DNA from: an uncultured Collinsella sp.
Lineage (GTDB): Bacteria > Actinomycetota > Coriobacteriia > Coriobacteriales > Coriobacteriaceae
Direction: 5' to 3'
Length of the DNA: 64,000 nucleotides
NCBI GenBank assembly: GCA_900548265.1
Contig: URKG01000003.1
Span: 61,037-125,036 of the forward strand
Both the position numbers and the translations under genes were made by a program. The notes below the pieces were generated by a model. The model made no database searches and was not told the DNA's origin. It saw nothing but the letters and a program-made list of their open reading frames with translations. Positions 1-10,539 of this stretch are shown here, one piece after another. Numbering within the stretch: the first letter of the stretch is position 1; each line of letters begins with the position of its first letter.

Positions 1-2788
1 TCGGCGATAATCGCCTGCGCCACGCCGGTACCCACGCCGCGGATGCCGGCCAGACCAAAGCGCACGCCTTCCTTGGTAGCCGTGAACTCGGTGCCGGACT
101 CGTTGACATCTGGCGAAAGCACGGGGATGCCGTCGTGACGGCATGCCGAGACGTAGTGCACGATCTTGTCGGTCTTGCCCGTGTAGGACGTCAGAACGGC
201 CGCCATGTACTCGTGCGGATAGTGCGCCTTGAGCCACGCCGTCTGCATAACCAGGATGGCGTAGCCGGCGGAGTGCGACTTGTTGAAGGCGTAGGACGCG
301 AACTCGAGAACATCGTCCCAAATCTTCTGGGCGACCTCGCGCGTGTAGTTGTTCTTGATAGCACCGTTCATCCAGTGGTCGTAGGTGGTCTCGTCCGAGC
401 CATCCTCCCAGTGGAGCACCGTCGACGTGAGCAGCTTGATCTTTTTCTTAGCCACGGGCTTACGGATACGCGAATCCGATTCGCCCTTGGAGAAGCCGCA
501 CATCTCGACGGAGATGAGCATAACCTGCTCCTGGTAGACCATGGTGCCGTAGGTTTCGCCCAGGATGTCGTCCAGGCGGTCGTCGTAGGAGACGGCCGGC
601 TCCTTGCCGTTCATACGGTTGATGTAGGACGAGACCATGCCGGCGCCCAGCGGGCCCGGGCGGTATAGAGCGATCAATGCCACGACGTGCTTGTACTCGG
701 TGGGCTTCATGTTCTTGATCGTGGCCGTCATGCCGGCGGACTCGACCTGGAAGACGCCGGCGGTGTGGCCGGAGCCCATGAGCTTAAAGATCTCGGGGTC
801 GTCAAAGGGAATCTCTTCCTCTTTGATGTCGATGCCGAAGTTCTTCTTGATGTTGGCCTTGGCCTTGGAGATAACCGTCAGCGTGCGCAGGCCCAAAAAG
901 TCCATCTTGAGCAGGCCCATGTCGGCGACGGTATGGCCCTCGTACTGGGTAATCTCGACGCCGCCCTTGGTGTCGAGCTTGGTGGGCACGTGCTCGTTGA
1001 CGGGGTCGCGGCAGATCAGAACGGCGCACGCGTGCACGCCCTCGCCACGGGTGAGGCCCTCGATCGAGAGCGCCGTGTCGATGATGCGGCGGGCGTCGTC
1101 GTCCTTTTTATAAGCCTCGGCAAAATCGGGGTTAAACAGATCCTCTTTGCCGGGTTGTTTGTCGAGCACCTGCTTGAGCTTGACCTTGGGGTCGCTCGAG
1201 ACCATCTTGGACAGGCGCTGGCCCATGTAGACCGGGTAGTCTAGGACGCGCGCGGCGTCGTTAATGGCCTGCTTGGCCTTAATGGTCGAGTAGGTGATGA
1301 CGTGGGTGACCTTCTCGGGACCGTAGAGCTGGCGAACGTGCTCCACGACCTCGAGGCGCCGCTCATCGTCGAAGTCCATATCGATATCGGGCATCTCGGT
1401 ACGCTGCGGAGACAGGAACCTCTCGAACATCAGGCCGTTCTCGAGCGGGTCGAACGCGGTGATGTTCATGGCGTAGGCGACGATAGCGCCGGCGGCAGAA
1501 CCACGGCCGGGGCCGACGCCGATGCCGTTGTCCTTGGCCCATTGCACGTACTCGGCAACGATGAGGAAGTAGGCGGCAAAGCCCTTGTCGCAGATGACCT
1601 TGTATTCGTACTCAAAGCGCTCTTTGATGTTGACTCCGCCGATCTCGCGCGTGGCCCAGTCGTCACCGTAGTGCTGGCGCAGGCCCTTCTCGCACTCGCG
1701 GCGGAACTGGCTCTCGTGCGTCTCGCCGGGATCGAGCAGCGGGAAGCGCGGCAGGATGATGGAGTCCCAGTCCAGCTCCACGTAGCACTTGTCGGCGATC
1801 TCGAGCGTGTTGTCACAGGCCTCGGGGCAATACGGGAACATTGCCCGCATCTCCTCCTCGGTCTTCATGTAAAACTCCGAGCCGGTCATGCGCATGCGGT
1901 TGGGGTCATCGACCTTGGCGTTCATACCGATGCACATGATGACGTCCTGCACGGGCGCGTCCTCGCGGCGCAGGTAGTGGAAGTCGTTGGTGGCGATGAC
2001 CTTGACGCCCACCTGTTTGGCGATGTCGATGAGCGTGCGGTCCATCTGCTCGTCGGTCAGGCCGTTATCGGTGGTAATGCCGTGTTCCTGGATCTCGATA
2101 TAAAAGTCGCCGGGGTCGAAGGTGTCGCGGAAGGTCTCGGCCCACTTGATGGCGCCTTCCATGTCACCGCGGTCGATGTATTTGGGGATGATGCCGGCGA
2201 TACAGGCACTCGTGCAAATCATGCCCTTGGCGTGGCGGCGCAGGTTGTCGAGCGTCACACGGGGCTTGTAGTAGAAGCCCTGTACGGCGGCCTCGGAGAC
2301 CGTCTGCATCAGGTTGACGTAGCCCTCCTGGTCCTTGGCCAGAAGGATCATGTGGTAGAGCTCGGGCTTGTGGTCGCGGGCGAGCGTCTCGTCCGGCGTA
2401 AAGTAGACCTCGCAGCCAAAGATGGGTTTGATGACCAGGGGCGGCTTGAGCTCGTCGATGTTGCCCTTCTCGTCCCACATGGCCATGTCCTTCACATACT
2501 GGGCATGCTCGCGCGGGTTTTCCTCGGGATCGGGCTCCACCAGCTCGTCGCGGCGGTCCTTTTCCAAGAAGGCCTTGTCGTGGCTCCAGGTTTTGTACTC
2601 GGGCGTGTTGTGATTGACGGCGTCGCAGGCCAGCGCCAGGTCGGGCACGCCGTACATGTAGCCGTGGTCGGTAATGGCCACGGCGGGCATACCCAGCTCA
2701 ACGGCACGGTTGACCATATCCTGGATACGGGTTGCGCCGTCGAGCATAGAGAAAACAGTGTGATTGTGCAGATGGACGAATGCCATGT
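1..2788 (-). CDS. dnaE: DNA polymerase III alpha subunit, 3' part cut by window edge
   Basis: This is the replicative DNA polymerase catalytic subunit, read from the minus strand. About 929 codons are present and the C-terminal end lies outside the window. The start ATG at 2788-2786 follows GGAG by 8 nt and gives MAFVHLHNHTVFSMLDG, a PHP-domain opening with an HxH motif. The polymerase core shows GVGPGRGSAAGA (about 1490-1530) and PDIDMDFDDER (about 1365-1395), which carries two of the catalytic aspartates. It is DnaE-type rather than PolC-type, because the protein begins directly with the PHP domain and has no upstream OB or exonuclease region. Only a 67-nt palindrome separates it from addA, whose product follows downstream of it at lower density of signals. 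No frameshift is seen in the visible part. Confidence 0.95.
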
Positions 2789-2885
2789 GATGAGCTCCGA
2801 TGCGGGTTCGTGTTCTGACTGAACGATTTTACCCCACGGCACGGACAGCACCCGAACCTAGCCAAACCCACACGGCTCCCCTTGC

Positions 2886-2952
2886 AGTTGCGGTGAAATA
2901 CGGACTGTTTGGCGGCTTTTTTGGCCAAAACAGTCCGTATTCCACCGCAAGT
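2886..2952. repeat. Family B palindrome, copy 1 (67 nt)
   Basis: Imperfect inverted repeat with arms AGTTGCGGTGAAATACGG / CCGTATTCCACCGCAAGT and a 23-nt centre that can itself pair (TTTGG/CCAAA). It lies between the 3' end of the AddA-like gene and the 5' end of dnaE. Four other copies in this window have the same 67-nt length. Confidence 0.9.
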
Positions 2953-2962
2953 TATCTGAGGG

Positions 2963-5900
2963 CTAGAGATTGTAGGTGACCACTTGAGGTTCGGCGGGTT
3001 CGACGAAGAGAGTCGGATCGGCCTGTTCCACGCGGACGAACTTGACGGTCACGGCCTCAAAGCCCGCCCTGTGCAGAACATCAGCGTAGACGCGCGCCTG
3101 CAGGGCGTGCTTCTCCTGCAGCTGTTCCGGTGTCTCGTCCGGTGTGCCGCCCGTCTTGTAGTCGATGACTAGCGCGCGTGACGAATCCGCCGGGTTCGTC
3201 GCCAAAGCGTCGATGGCGCCTTCGGCATATGCACCGTAGCGAGCGATGTCCTCGTCCTCGCAGCCCAGCGAAAAGAACGGCACCTCGGCGCGAACGCACG
3301 GCCACGCGAGCAGGTCGGCACGAACAGCCGACTTGAGCCAGCGGTCCAGGGCAACATCGAAGCGTTCGCGCTGCTCCGGCGTCAGGCACCACAGACGCGC
3401 CAGTGCATCGGCACGCGCGGCGGGCAGCGCATCGGCACCCATCTCGATCAGCCACTGGCAGGCGGCATGGAACGCCGAGCCCAGCGCCATGGGGTTGCCG
3501 GTAGGCTCAACGGCGGCCACGTCTGCATCCGTCATCTCGGAACCATCCGACTCCGCATCATCGCCGGCCTCGTCCATGGGCACGTGCGTCTCGGCAGCAC
3601 GGTCCTCGGACTCGGCATGCAGCGCCGCGGCAATTGACGAGTAGCTGTACGAATCGCGCGCCGGATACGGGCAGATGCCCATTCGCACGCCCACCGCCTG
3701 GGGATACACGAGCTCAAACGCATCGGGCTCGGGGTCGGCAGGACCAGGGACGATTGTACTGGCCGAATCGTCGGCAGCATCTGCATCGGCATCGCCACGA
3801 ACAAGCCTGCCCTCGGCATCCAGCGAAGCGTTGGCCTCAAACGCCTGCTCGCCAAACGTAAAGTCCGCCAGCGAGATGAGCTCGTAGTCGCCCGGCTTGG
3901 AGTTATCGAACACCAAACGGTCGCTATCAAGCTGAGGCATGTCCAGAGCGTCCGTCGGCAGAATGCGGCGCAGAACATCGTAGGTCAGATCCGTCTCGAC
4001 ATCGAAGGTCGGCGCCGTAACCTTGCCGCGACTCACGCCGGCATCCATCGCCAAGATCACCAGCTCGCGTGCTCGCGTCATGGCGACATAGAGCAAACGA
4101 GCCCGCTCTTCGAGCGAAAGCTGCAGGTCGTCGTTGCGTAGGCGGGCAAATGCCTCGGCGGGAGAGCCCGTCGCGCAGACGTCCTCCATGAGCTCTGGCG
4201 GCAGCCACAGCGACGTGCCCTTGCCCTTAAACGCGTGCTCAAACTGCTTTTTGACGTCGTCGCCCTTCACAAAGGTACCGTCGGCAAGCTTAACGCCGTC
4301 GAAGCGTGCCGGCAGTGCCACGACCTGCGCTCCACCCTCGACGCGACCCATCTGTGCCGCACCCGAGGACTTACGCACGCCAAAGCACTCGGCGACCGCC
4401 ACGACCGGATATTCCAGACCCTTGGAGGCATGCACCGTCATGATGCGCACCGCGCCGTCGCCTTCCTCGTTGAGGGCACCCGGGGCTTCCTTGCCCGCCA
4501 AGAAGCGGTCGAAGGCCAGCGCGATGGAACGCGGAGAATTGCCGAGCTCGGCCTCTGCCTCGGCCACGGCATCGAGCGCCTTGAGCACGTTGGCGGCAAT
4601 GGCCTTGCCCTCGGGGCCGCGCTGCGCCAGACGCACGAACCAGCCGGAAGCATTGACCACGTCGCGCGCGATGGCGGCGAACGAATCGCGGCCCACGCGA
4701 CGAAGCGCATACCGCAGCACCTCGCGGGCGCGCGTCACAAGCGGCAAGTCTTGCAAACCCGGCACGTCGAAATCGCTCATGATGCCCATGTCGATATTCC
4801 GGCGCGAGGTCTCCCCTGTCTCGCTATCGAGCTTGGTCGCCAGCGCCAGGAACTCCTGGGCGCCGAGCGCAAACATCGGCGAGGCGAGCAGCGGCATAAG
4901 GCCCTGCGCCGTATCGGCCGGATTGGCGAGCGCACAAACCAGGACGCGCACCGTCTGCACCTCGGCTGCTTGGGCAAAGACCGAGCCGCCCGCGATGACG
5001 CAGTCGAGCCCCTGATCGCGGAAGGCCTGGGCGTAGACGTCGGCGTTGGTCATGCGGCCCAGCAGCAGTACCATGCCGCCCTGGGGCTGGCCCGCTTTGA
5101 CGAGCGCTTGGAACCGCTCCGCAATCGCACGAGCTTTCGCCTGCGTTCGCTCCTGCGTGCTACCACCGGCAACGAAGACCGCCTGGCGGCGCGAAGCCTT
5201 TGCCTTGAGCTTGTCCTTGCGTTTGTCGCTCGGTTCAAGATCCAAGAACCCCTGCATCAAACCACCGGTGTCGCCGTCAAAGACGCGCGCCACGTAGCGC
5301 AGCACCTCGTCGTGGCTGCGGAAGTTGCGGACAAGCTTGACGAGCTCGCCGGCGGGGGCATCGGATGCGACAGCCGTCTCGGGCGCAGCAGAGGAGCCCA
5401 CCTTGCGCTCCTGGCGGCGAAACACCTCAACCTCGGCGCCTCGGAAGCGGTAGATCGACTGCTGCGCATCGCCTACGGTGCACAGCGCGCGCTCCCCCGC
5501 GCCCGTCAGATAGCGAATCAAATCGACCTGCATCTGGTCGGTATCCTGGAACTCATCGATCATGACCATCTTAAAGCGGCCCTCGTAGGCGGCTCGGATG
5601 GCGGGATAATCGCGCAGCGCCTCGTACGCCATGCGCAACAGATCGTTATTGTCGAGCGCGGACTGGTCGGCCTTGAGCGCACGGTACTCCGCCTCTACGG
5701 CACGGGCAAGCCCCACCAGTGCATCGAGCGCCGGGCCGCCGCAGGCAAGCACGATATTGATAAACGCATCGGCTGCCTCGGCCTTGAGTAGCTCCACCTG
5801 CTCCTTAGGAAACGCCTTGCTCGCGCGCGGCATGCCGCACGACATCATGAGTCGCGCCGCATCCTCCATGGTTTTGCCGCTCGCCTCAAACGCGTCGATG

Positions 5901-6595
5901 GCGTCGAGTGCTGCCTGCGCTTTCTCGGTCGTGGCCTTGCTTGTGCCCAGCGCCGCACGATAAGCATCGGCAAGCGCCGAGGTGTCGGCCTGGCCGCGCG
6001 CCACGCACACATCGTCCATACCGCCCGGCAGCTGGCTCGATAGCTCCAGCAGGTCGCGCACCAGGCCTTTGATGGTGGTACCGGCGCCAAACGGCCCGCC
6101 CTCGCCCGCCATGGGATACCAAGCGTAGAGGGCCTTAAGCGAAGCGGTGAGCTCGGGCGCGGCATCGGGCGCCGTCGCGCGCCCCAGCACATGCTCAACA
6201 GCCTGATCCATAAGCTCGTCGGTATCGGTGAGCACCGTGAACTCAGGATCGATGCCCAGCTCCAGCGCGTGCGCGCGCAGGATACGCGAGCACATGCCGT
6301 GGATGGTCGAAATCCAAGCGTCGTCGACGGTCAGTGCTTCCTCGTCCATGCCCTCTTCGATAAGCGCACGGCGCACACGGTCGCGAATCTCGGCCGCGGC
6401 GTCTTTGGTAAAGGTAATGGCGAGCACCTGGTCCAGATGCTCGACAAACGGACCGGATTCGGGCGAGAGCGCGTAGACGATGCGGCGCGTGAGGGTAAAG
6501 GTCTTGCCCGAGCCGGCACCCGCCGAGACAAACAGCGGGCGGTCGAGCGTTTTGACGACTTGCAGCTGTTGCGGCATCAAAGTCGAAAAATCCAT
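2963..6595 (-). CDS. addA: AddA-like UvrD/Rep helicase-nuclease
   Basis: ATP-dependent helicase-nuclease for double-strand break processing, 1210 aa, close to the usual AddA length. Visible motifs in order: Walker A SAGAGSGKT (near residue 25), motif II MIDEFQDTDQ (near 346), RFRGAEVEVFRR, TVHASKGLEYPVV (near 718), LLYVAMTRARELV, and a C-terminal PD-(D/E)XK nuclease with IDAL...ALVIDYKTGG (near 1143). The start ATG at 6595 lies 3 nt after the AddB-like stop, so the two are translationally close and probably form one enzyme. In AddAB the complex unwinds and resects ends until a Chi-type site. It could instead belong to an actinobacterial AdnAB-like arrangement. The helicase-nuclease function is secure and the exact subfamily less so. 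Confidence 0.9.
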   Translation of the reverse strand: MDFSTLMPQQLQVVKTLDRPLFVSAGAGSGKTFTLTRRIVYALSPESGPFVEHLDQVLAITFTKDAAAEIRDRVRRALIEEGMDEEALTVDDAWISTIHGMCSRILRAHALELGIDPEFTVLTDTDELMDQAVEHVLGRATAPDAAPELTASLKALYAWYPMAGEGGPFGAGTTIKGLVRDLLELSSQLPGGMDDVCVARGQADTSALADAYRAALGTSKATTEKAQAALDAIDAFEASGKTMEDAARLMMSCGMPRASKAFPKEQVELLKAEAADAFINIVLACGGPALDALVGLARAVEAEYRALKADQSALDNNDLLRMAYEALRDYPAIRAAYEGRFKMVMIDEFQDTDQMQVDLIRYLTGAGERALCTVGDAQQSIYRFRGAEVEVFRRQERKVGSSAAPETAVASDAPAGELVKLVRNFRSHDEVLRYVARVFDGDTGGLMQGFLDLEPSDKRKDKLKAKASRRQAVFVAGGSTQERTQAKARAIAERFQALVKAGQPQGGMVLLLGRMTNADVYAQAFRDQGLDCVIAGGSVFAQAAEVQTVRVLVCALANPADTAQGLMPLLASPMFALGAQEFLALATKLDSETGETSRRNIDMGIMSDFDVPGLQDLPLVTRAREVLRYALRRVGRDSFAAIARDVVNASGWFVRLAQRGPEGKAIAANVLKALDAVAEAEAELGNSPRSIALAFDRFLAGKEAPGALNEEGDGAVRIMTVHASKGLEYPVVAVAECFGVRKSSGAAQMGRVEGGAQVVALPARFDGVKLADGTFVKGDDVKKQFEHAFKGKGTSLWLPPELMEDVCATGSPAEAFARLRNDDLQLSLEERARLLYVAMTRARELVILAMDAGVSRGKVTAPTFDVETDLTYDVLRRILPTDALDMPQLDSDRLVFDNSKPGDYELISLADFTFGEQAFEANASLDAEGRLVRGDADADAADDSASTIVPGPADPEPDAFELVYPQAVGVRMGICPYPARDSYSYSSIAAALHAESEDRAAETHVPMDEAGDDAESDGSEMTDADVAAVEPTGNPMALGSAFHAACQWLIEMGADALPAARADALARLWCLTPEQRERFDVALDRWLKSAVRADLLAWPCVRAEVPFFSLGCEDEDIARYGAYAEGAIDALATNPADSSRALVIDYKTGGTPDETPEQLQEKHALQARVYADVLHRAGFEAVTVKFVRVEQADPTLFVEPAEPQVVTYNL

Positions 6596-6598
6596 GGT

Positions 6599-9500
6599 CT
6601 ACACGTCCCTCCTTACAAACGTTCCTTCGTGGTTATACGAGCAGCGCGCATGCGCGGCCTGCGCCGACGTCGGGTCGACAGCGGCGACGTCGCCCGCCTC
6701 GAGTTCGTGCAAGCGCTCGGCGATGCCGGCCTCCACGCGGTCGAGCAGCGCATCGAAGTCCATGTTGCCGCCCTCGCCGGGAAAGCCCTTCTTAAGGCCC
6801 GGAATGCGACCGTCGCCGCGCTCCTGCTCCAACAGCTCGGCGCTCGCGGCACCGCGCAGCGCGGGCTTGCCGCCCTTGGTCGAAAAATAGAGCGCAGCAC
6901 GGGTATCTAGGCCCAGCGCCCGACGCATGGCCTGCGCGTAGATGAGTGTCTGGGTATGGGGCGGCAGCCAACGCGGGTCGTCGATGGGGGCCTCGCCCGA
7001 CTCTTCGTCGCGCACCGTAGGGTCGGCGAGTTTAAACTCCTCGACACCCGAACGATGCTTGTAGTCAATCACCACGGCGCGATTCTCGGCATCCACATCC
7101 ACGCGGTCGATACGCCCGCCGAGCGGCCAACCGGCATACTCGACTTTAAGATCGTTAAAGGCAAACTCCAGGTAGCGTGGAGCAAAAGGAGTCAGCGCCT
7201 CGGCTTCATAGGCAAGCACACCCTCCAGCTGCGGCAGAATCTCGGCCACCTGGCGCTCCTCTACCGGAGAGAGCGGCACGAGCGGACCCTCGTTGCCACG
7301 CTTGGAGGCATGCTCGGCCAATGTCTCGTCAAAGACCTCGCGCAGCAGCTCCTGAGCGCGCGGCAGGTTCTCGGGCGTCACGCGCTCCATGCCTTCCTGG
7401 GGCAGACGGGCGTGCAGATGCTCCAGCACGTCGTGGACAAAGTTGCCCTTCTCCATATTGCCAAAGCCGGCGTCGATCGACTGGGGCTTCACGCGGTACG
7501 AGACGAACCAGCATAGCGGGCAGGTCGAATAGGCCTCGATCTGCGAGGCAGACGTCAGGCGCAGCACCAGCGGCGCATCCTCGCCCTCGCCATCGCGACG
7601 GCGCAGGACCAGATACGGAATGGCTTCATCGCTCAGATGCTGAGGAGCTTCGCAGGTCACGCGCTCGCGCCTAAGACCTTCGCCTGCCGCGGGATCAAAG
7701 TCGGCGATGATATCGCCCTCGCCCACGCGCGTGGGCTTGGCAGCGCCAGCGGCCTCGGCATGTGCCCGCAGCTCTGTCCATACGGCTGCCGGGTAGCATT
7801 CGCGTGCCTGCCGATCGTGCGTCACGCGGGCGAGCGCGACCGGACCGCTCGCCGCCTGCATCGCACGGCCAAAGCGCACGCGCAGCAGGGCGGCGGGCTC
7901 CAAAGACACGCCGTCGCGGCGCAGCTCGGCCGTCAACGTGGCAAGCGGGCCCTCTTCGTGCGAAAGCGGATAGCTGTCCAGGTCGACATCGGCAAACAGC
8001 ACGGCATCGTAGCCGCCAGGACGCAGAACCGACGCATCGGCAAGCGACACGAAGCGCACTTGCGCCCGTGGCGTGCGATCGACCTCGTAGGTCTCGTAAT
8101 CGTAAGCGGCGCTGCGCTTATCCACCTTGGTGCGAACGCCGTCGAGCACGGGCACGGTCGCTGTCTGCGACACATCGAGCACGCGGGCTTCGTTCATAAG
8201 AATGTCGATGGCGTGGCGCAGTAGGGCCGTTTCAGCCTGGCGACGGGCCTGACCGTCGAGACCGCCAAACGCGTGATCGGGCAGCGCCTCGGCGGCGGCA
8301 AGCATGGCCTTGAGCGCCGTCACGGGCTTGTCGCGCCACAGCGCCTGGAACACGTCCGAGACCACGCACGGCACGTTCTTAAACCAGTTCTCGTCACTCG
8401 CCGCTTTACGCGCGCCCCTGATCTGGCCCTGCACGCTCTGCAGCAAGCTCTTGACGCCCGCGGTAGTCTTGCTGCGCGAGAGACGCATATTCTTGTCGAA
8501 CGTGCGCGCGCTGGCGGCGTCGGCACCCGAAAGCGGGCTGTAAATCCAGTCGGTAAGCTCCGGAGCGGGCCACCACTCGGTCTTTGACGCCATGCCCTCA
8601 TCGGCGGCCTTCATGCGCTCGATCAGGCCGGCAAGCGCCGCAAGCTGCCTGCCCGCAATGGATTGGGAAAACGCCGTAAACTCAACTGTCTCGGCAGCAA
8701 TATGACGAGCCGCCAGACGAGAGGCGAGCTCAGCGAACAGCTGGGGTGCCCGGGCAGAAACAACGAGCACGCGCGCGGGGTCGGCGGGCGTTGCCGTAGT
8801 TTTAGCGGCCTTGGACTCCTTGTGCGCCTTCACCAACTTATCGATGGCGTCCGCATAAGCATGGGCACGGGCATGGGGGCCGGCGACTTCAATAAAGGCA
8901 GGCTGAGCGGCGGTCCCGCAAGCGGCATCAGACGCGACGGCGTCCTCCTCCAGCGGCGCGGCCTCAAACAGCACACCGCGGGCATCAAATGCCGCGGCAA
9001 GCTCCTCGCGCATCGCCGCCTGCTCGCGGGCAAGCAGCACGACGACCTCTCCCCCATTGTTCGCCACGGCAGACAACAGCTCGAGCAGACCGTGCGTAAA
9101 CGACGTGATACCGCGCACGCATACGGCGCGAGTGCACGCCGGCAGGCTATCGGCCAGGGCACCGGCCATAATGTCGGCCGCCTCACAGGGCTCGACCATA
9201 TCTCGACGGTCCAAACCGCCCGCGTAGGCGCGCAAAAGCTCGAACACACGAGCCTCGGCATCGCTTTTTGGCTCCGGCTGGCAGTTGTCGCCACGGCATC
9301 GTTCGGCACCCGTCCCCGCCACACCCGGCAGCACGTCGCGGGCCATGCGCGCGAGCATGCGCACCGTGCCCTGGCTGCGCGAAAGCGGCTGCAAATCGGC
9401 ATCGTCGAGACGCGTGACCATGTCCGAGAACAGCATCTGGCGCTGCAGGTTGTCGACGAAACCGCGCCCGTCGCCCAAAAGCTCCCAAAGCGAGCGAAGC

Positions 9501-9697
9501 CACGATGTAGGCGTCTTGTAGTCAATACCCAGCGAAATCCCGGCTTCCGCCGCATCATGACGGCACAGGTCGAGCTCGGCAAACGTAGGCGCCAGCAGCA
9601 CGGCACGCCCGTGGCGGGCAATAAGGTCGGCAAGCAGCGCCGACTCGGCATCGCTCAAATCCGTGCCGGCATTGGTGGTATAGATTCGAACAGACAT
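6599..9697 (-). CDS. addB: AddB-like PD-(D/E)XK nuclease subunit
   Basis: Partner of the adjacent AddA-like helicase, 1032 aa, with start ATG at 9697 preceded by GGAGG. The C-terminal nuclease motif is AVVIDYKHRSG (near residue 879), after a CPLCWFVSYRV segment (near 727) typical of the AddB/Cas4-like nuclease fold. Two departures from well-studied AddB are visible. The N-terminus (AVLLAPTFAEL) has no GxGK(T/S) Walker A motif. The Fe-S cluster region at the C-terminus reads CSYNHEGTFVRRDV, where a C..C.....C pattern is expected, so most cluster cysteines are missing. The protein may therefore be a structural or nuclease-only subunit. Pairing with addA is inferred from the 3-nt spacing and domain content. 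Confidence 0.8.
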   Translation of the reverse strand: MSVRIYTTNAGTDLSDAESALLADLIARHGRAVLLAPTFAELDLCRHDAAEAGISLGIDYKTPTSWLRSLWELLGDGRGFVDNLQRQMLFSDMVTRLDDADLQPLSRSQGTVRMLARMARDVLPGVAGTGAERCRGDNCQPEPKSDAEARVFELLRAYAGGLDRRDMVEPCEAADIMAGALADSLPACTRAVCVRGITSFTHGLLELLSAVANNGGEVVVLLAREQAAMREELAAAFDARGVLFEAAPLEEDAVASDAACGTAAQPAFIEVAGPHARAHAYADAIDKLVKAHKESKAAKTTATPADPARVLVVSARAPQLFAELASRLAARHIAAETVEFTAFSQSIAGRQLAALAGLIERMKAADEGMASKTEWWPAPELTDWIYSPLSGADAASARTFDKNMRLSRSKTTAGVKSLLQSVQGQIRGARKAASDENWFKNVPCVVSDVFQALWRDKPVTALKAMLAAAEALPDHAFGGLDGQARRQAETALLRHAIDILMNEARVLDVSQTATVPVLDGVRTKVDKRSAAYDYETYEVDRTPRAQVRFVSLADASVLRPGGYDAVLFADVDLDSYPLSHEEGPLATLTAELRRDGVSLEPAALLRVRFGRAMQAASGPVALARVTHDRQARECYPAAVWTELRAHAEAAGAAKPTRVGEGDIIADFDPAAGEGLRRERVTCEAPQHLSDEAIPYLVLRRRDGEGEDAPLVLRLTSASQIEAYSTCPLCWFVSYRVKPQSIDAGFGNMEKGNFVHDVLEHLHARLPQEGMERVTPENLPRAQELLREVFDETLAEHASKRGNEGPLVPLSPVEERQVAEILPQLEGVLAYEAEALTPFAPRYLEFAFNDLKVEYAGWPLGGRIDRVDVDAENRAVVIDYKHRSGVEEFKLADPTVRDEESGEAPIDDPRWLPPHTQTLIYAQAMRRALGLDTRAALYFSTKGGKPALRGAASAELLEQERGDGRIPGLKKGFPGEGGNMDFDALLDRVEAGIAERLHELEAGDVAAVDPTSAQAAHARCSYNHEGTFVRRDV

Positions 9698-9779
9698 GGT
9701 CCTCCGCTCAAACTGTTCGCAATAATCAATGTATCCATCCTACCCGCCCAAGCGGACAGATTTGCCCCACGCCAACAGA

Positions 9780-9868
9780 TTTGATCCCTTGTGGACGGAG
9801 GAAAACGGATCATCGAGGGGGTCAGTCTAACCCGGTGATCCGTTTTCCTCCGTCCCCAGGGGATCAAA
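9780..9868. repeat. Family C palindrome, copy 1
   Basis: Two 33-nt arms with few mismatches, beginning TTTGATCCC and containing GGACGGAGGAAAACGGATCA, around a 23-nt loop. Related elements sit at 27838-27901 and 61562-61644, with a half copy at 21489-21511. It lies between the AddB-like gene start and the yerC terminator. Confidence 0.85.
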
Positions 9869-9893
9869 AAACCGCCCCCGGAAGAGCGGTTTT
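9868..9893 (-). terminator. Intrinsic terminator of yerC
   Basis: Stem AAAACCGC/GCGGTTTT with a 10-nt loop. Read on the minus strand it is followed by TTTTTT, 24 nt past the yerC stop. Confidence 0.7.
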
Positions 9894-9916
9894 GTAAAAT
9901 TCGTTTTTTGCGTGGC

Positions 9917-10216
9917 CTACTCGCCATCCTCCAGTTTAATGAGGATCTTGCGGTAGCCACCGTACTCGCCGTTGAGCGCCTTGGATACACGGCTCACCGT
10001 GGTGGACGAAGCGCCGGTACGCGCCTGAACCTCGACATAGGGCTCGCCCTCGTCCAGGTAACGCGCGACTTGCAGACGCTGCGATAGATCGCAAATCTCA
10101 CGCGGCGTGCAGATATCGGTCAAAAACGCTTGGATATCTTTCTCGTCGTCCAAAAGGCTAAATGCGTGGACCAGCTGCTTGACATCAGGCTTGTCAAACA
10201 TGTTCTCGATATTCAT
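9917..10216 (-). CDS. yerC: YerC/YecD family TrpR-like regulator
   Basis: Small DNA-binding protein of 99 aa. It has the YerC/TrpR-related pattern: LTDICTPREICDLSQRLQVA followed by a helix-turn-helix, VQARTGASSTTVSRVSKAL, at about residues 60-80. In Firmicutes and Actinobacteria this family is often found near the pcrA or purine genes. Its regulon is unknown, and it lacks the tryptophan-pocket context that would make it a true TrpR. It is monocistronic here, with its own terminator at 9868-9893. Start ATG at 10216; the ribosome site is weak (GGCGGTGATCG). Confidence 0.85.
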   Translation of the reverse strand: MNIENMFDKPDVKQLVHAFSLLDDEKDIQAFLTDICTPREICDLSQRLQVARYLDEGEPYVEVQARTGASSTTVSRVSKALNGEYGGYRKILIKLEDGE

Positions 10217-10539
10217 CGATCACCGCCAAACCCGCCAAAAGGCATCGAAGTTGATACTGACATCGGGCATCGTTCACCCGTAATATGCAATAGGGCAACG
10301 CCTGTGGCTTTTGCCCGTAGCAGTTTAGCACACCACCAAACTAAAGCGACAAGACTCTCTGCCAGCGGCACGTTTTTTAGGACGAACGCCGTTTTGAAAC
10401 CGAATGCGCACGCAAGCTCCACGAATATCTGGAACAATGGGTGCCCAAACAGGGCCGTGCCCGCGCATCTACCCGAGTTGCAAAGATGTGCGCCCCTCAC
10501 GCCCCCTCCCCACGCCATGCGCAAGAAAGGATTCCCACC
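10217..10539. other. Intergenic interval between divergent yerC and holin-like gene
   Basis: 323 nt separating two divergent genes. It should carry both promoters. Open frames here, such as a minus-strand frame over 10213-10524, lack homology-like features and a convincing ribosome site, so no gene is called. No repeat family recognised elsewhere in the window is present. Confidence 0.5.

Noticed and set aside
10213..10524. 103-aa minus-strand ORF between yerC and the holin-like gene
   Set aside because: No ribosome site, odd composition, and it occupies the divergent promoter region.
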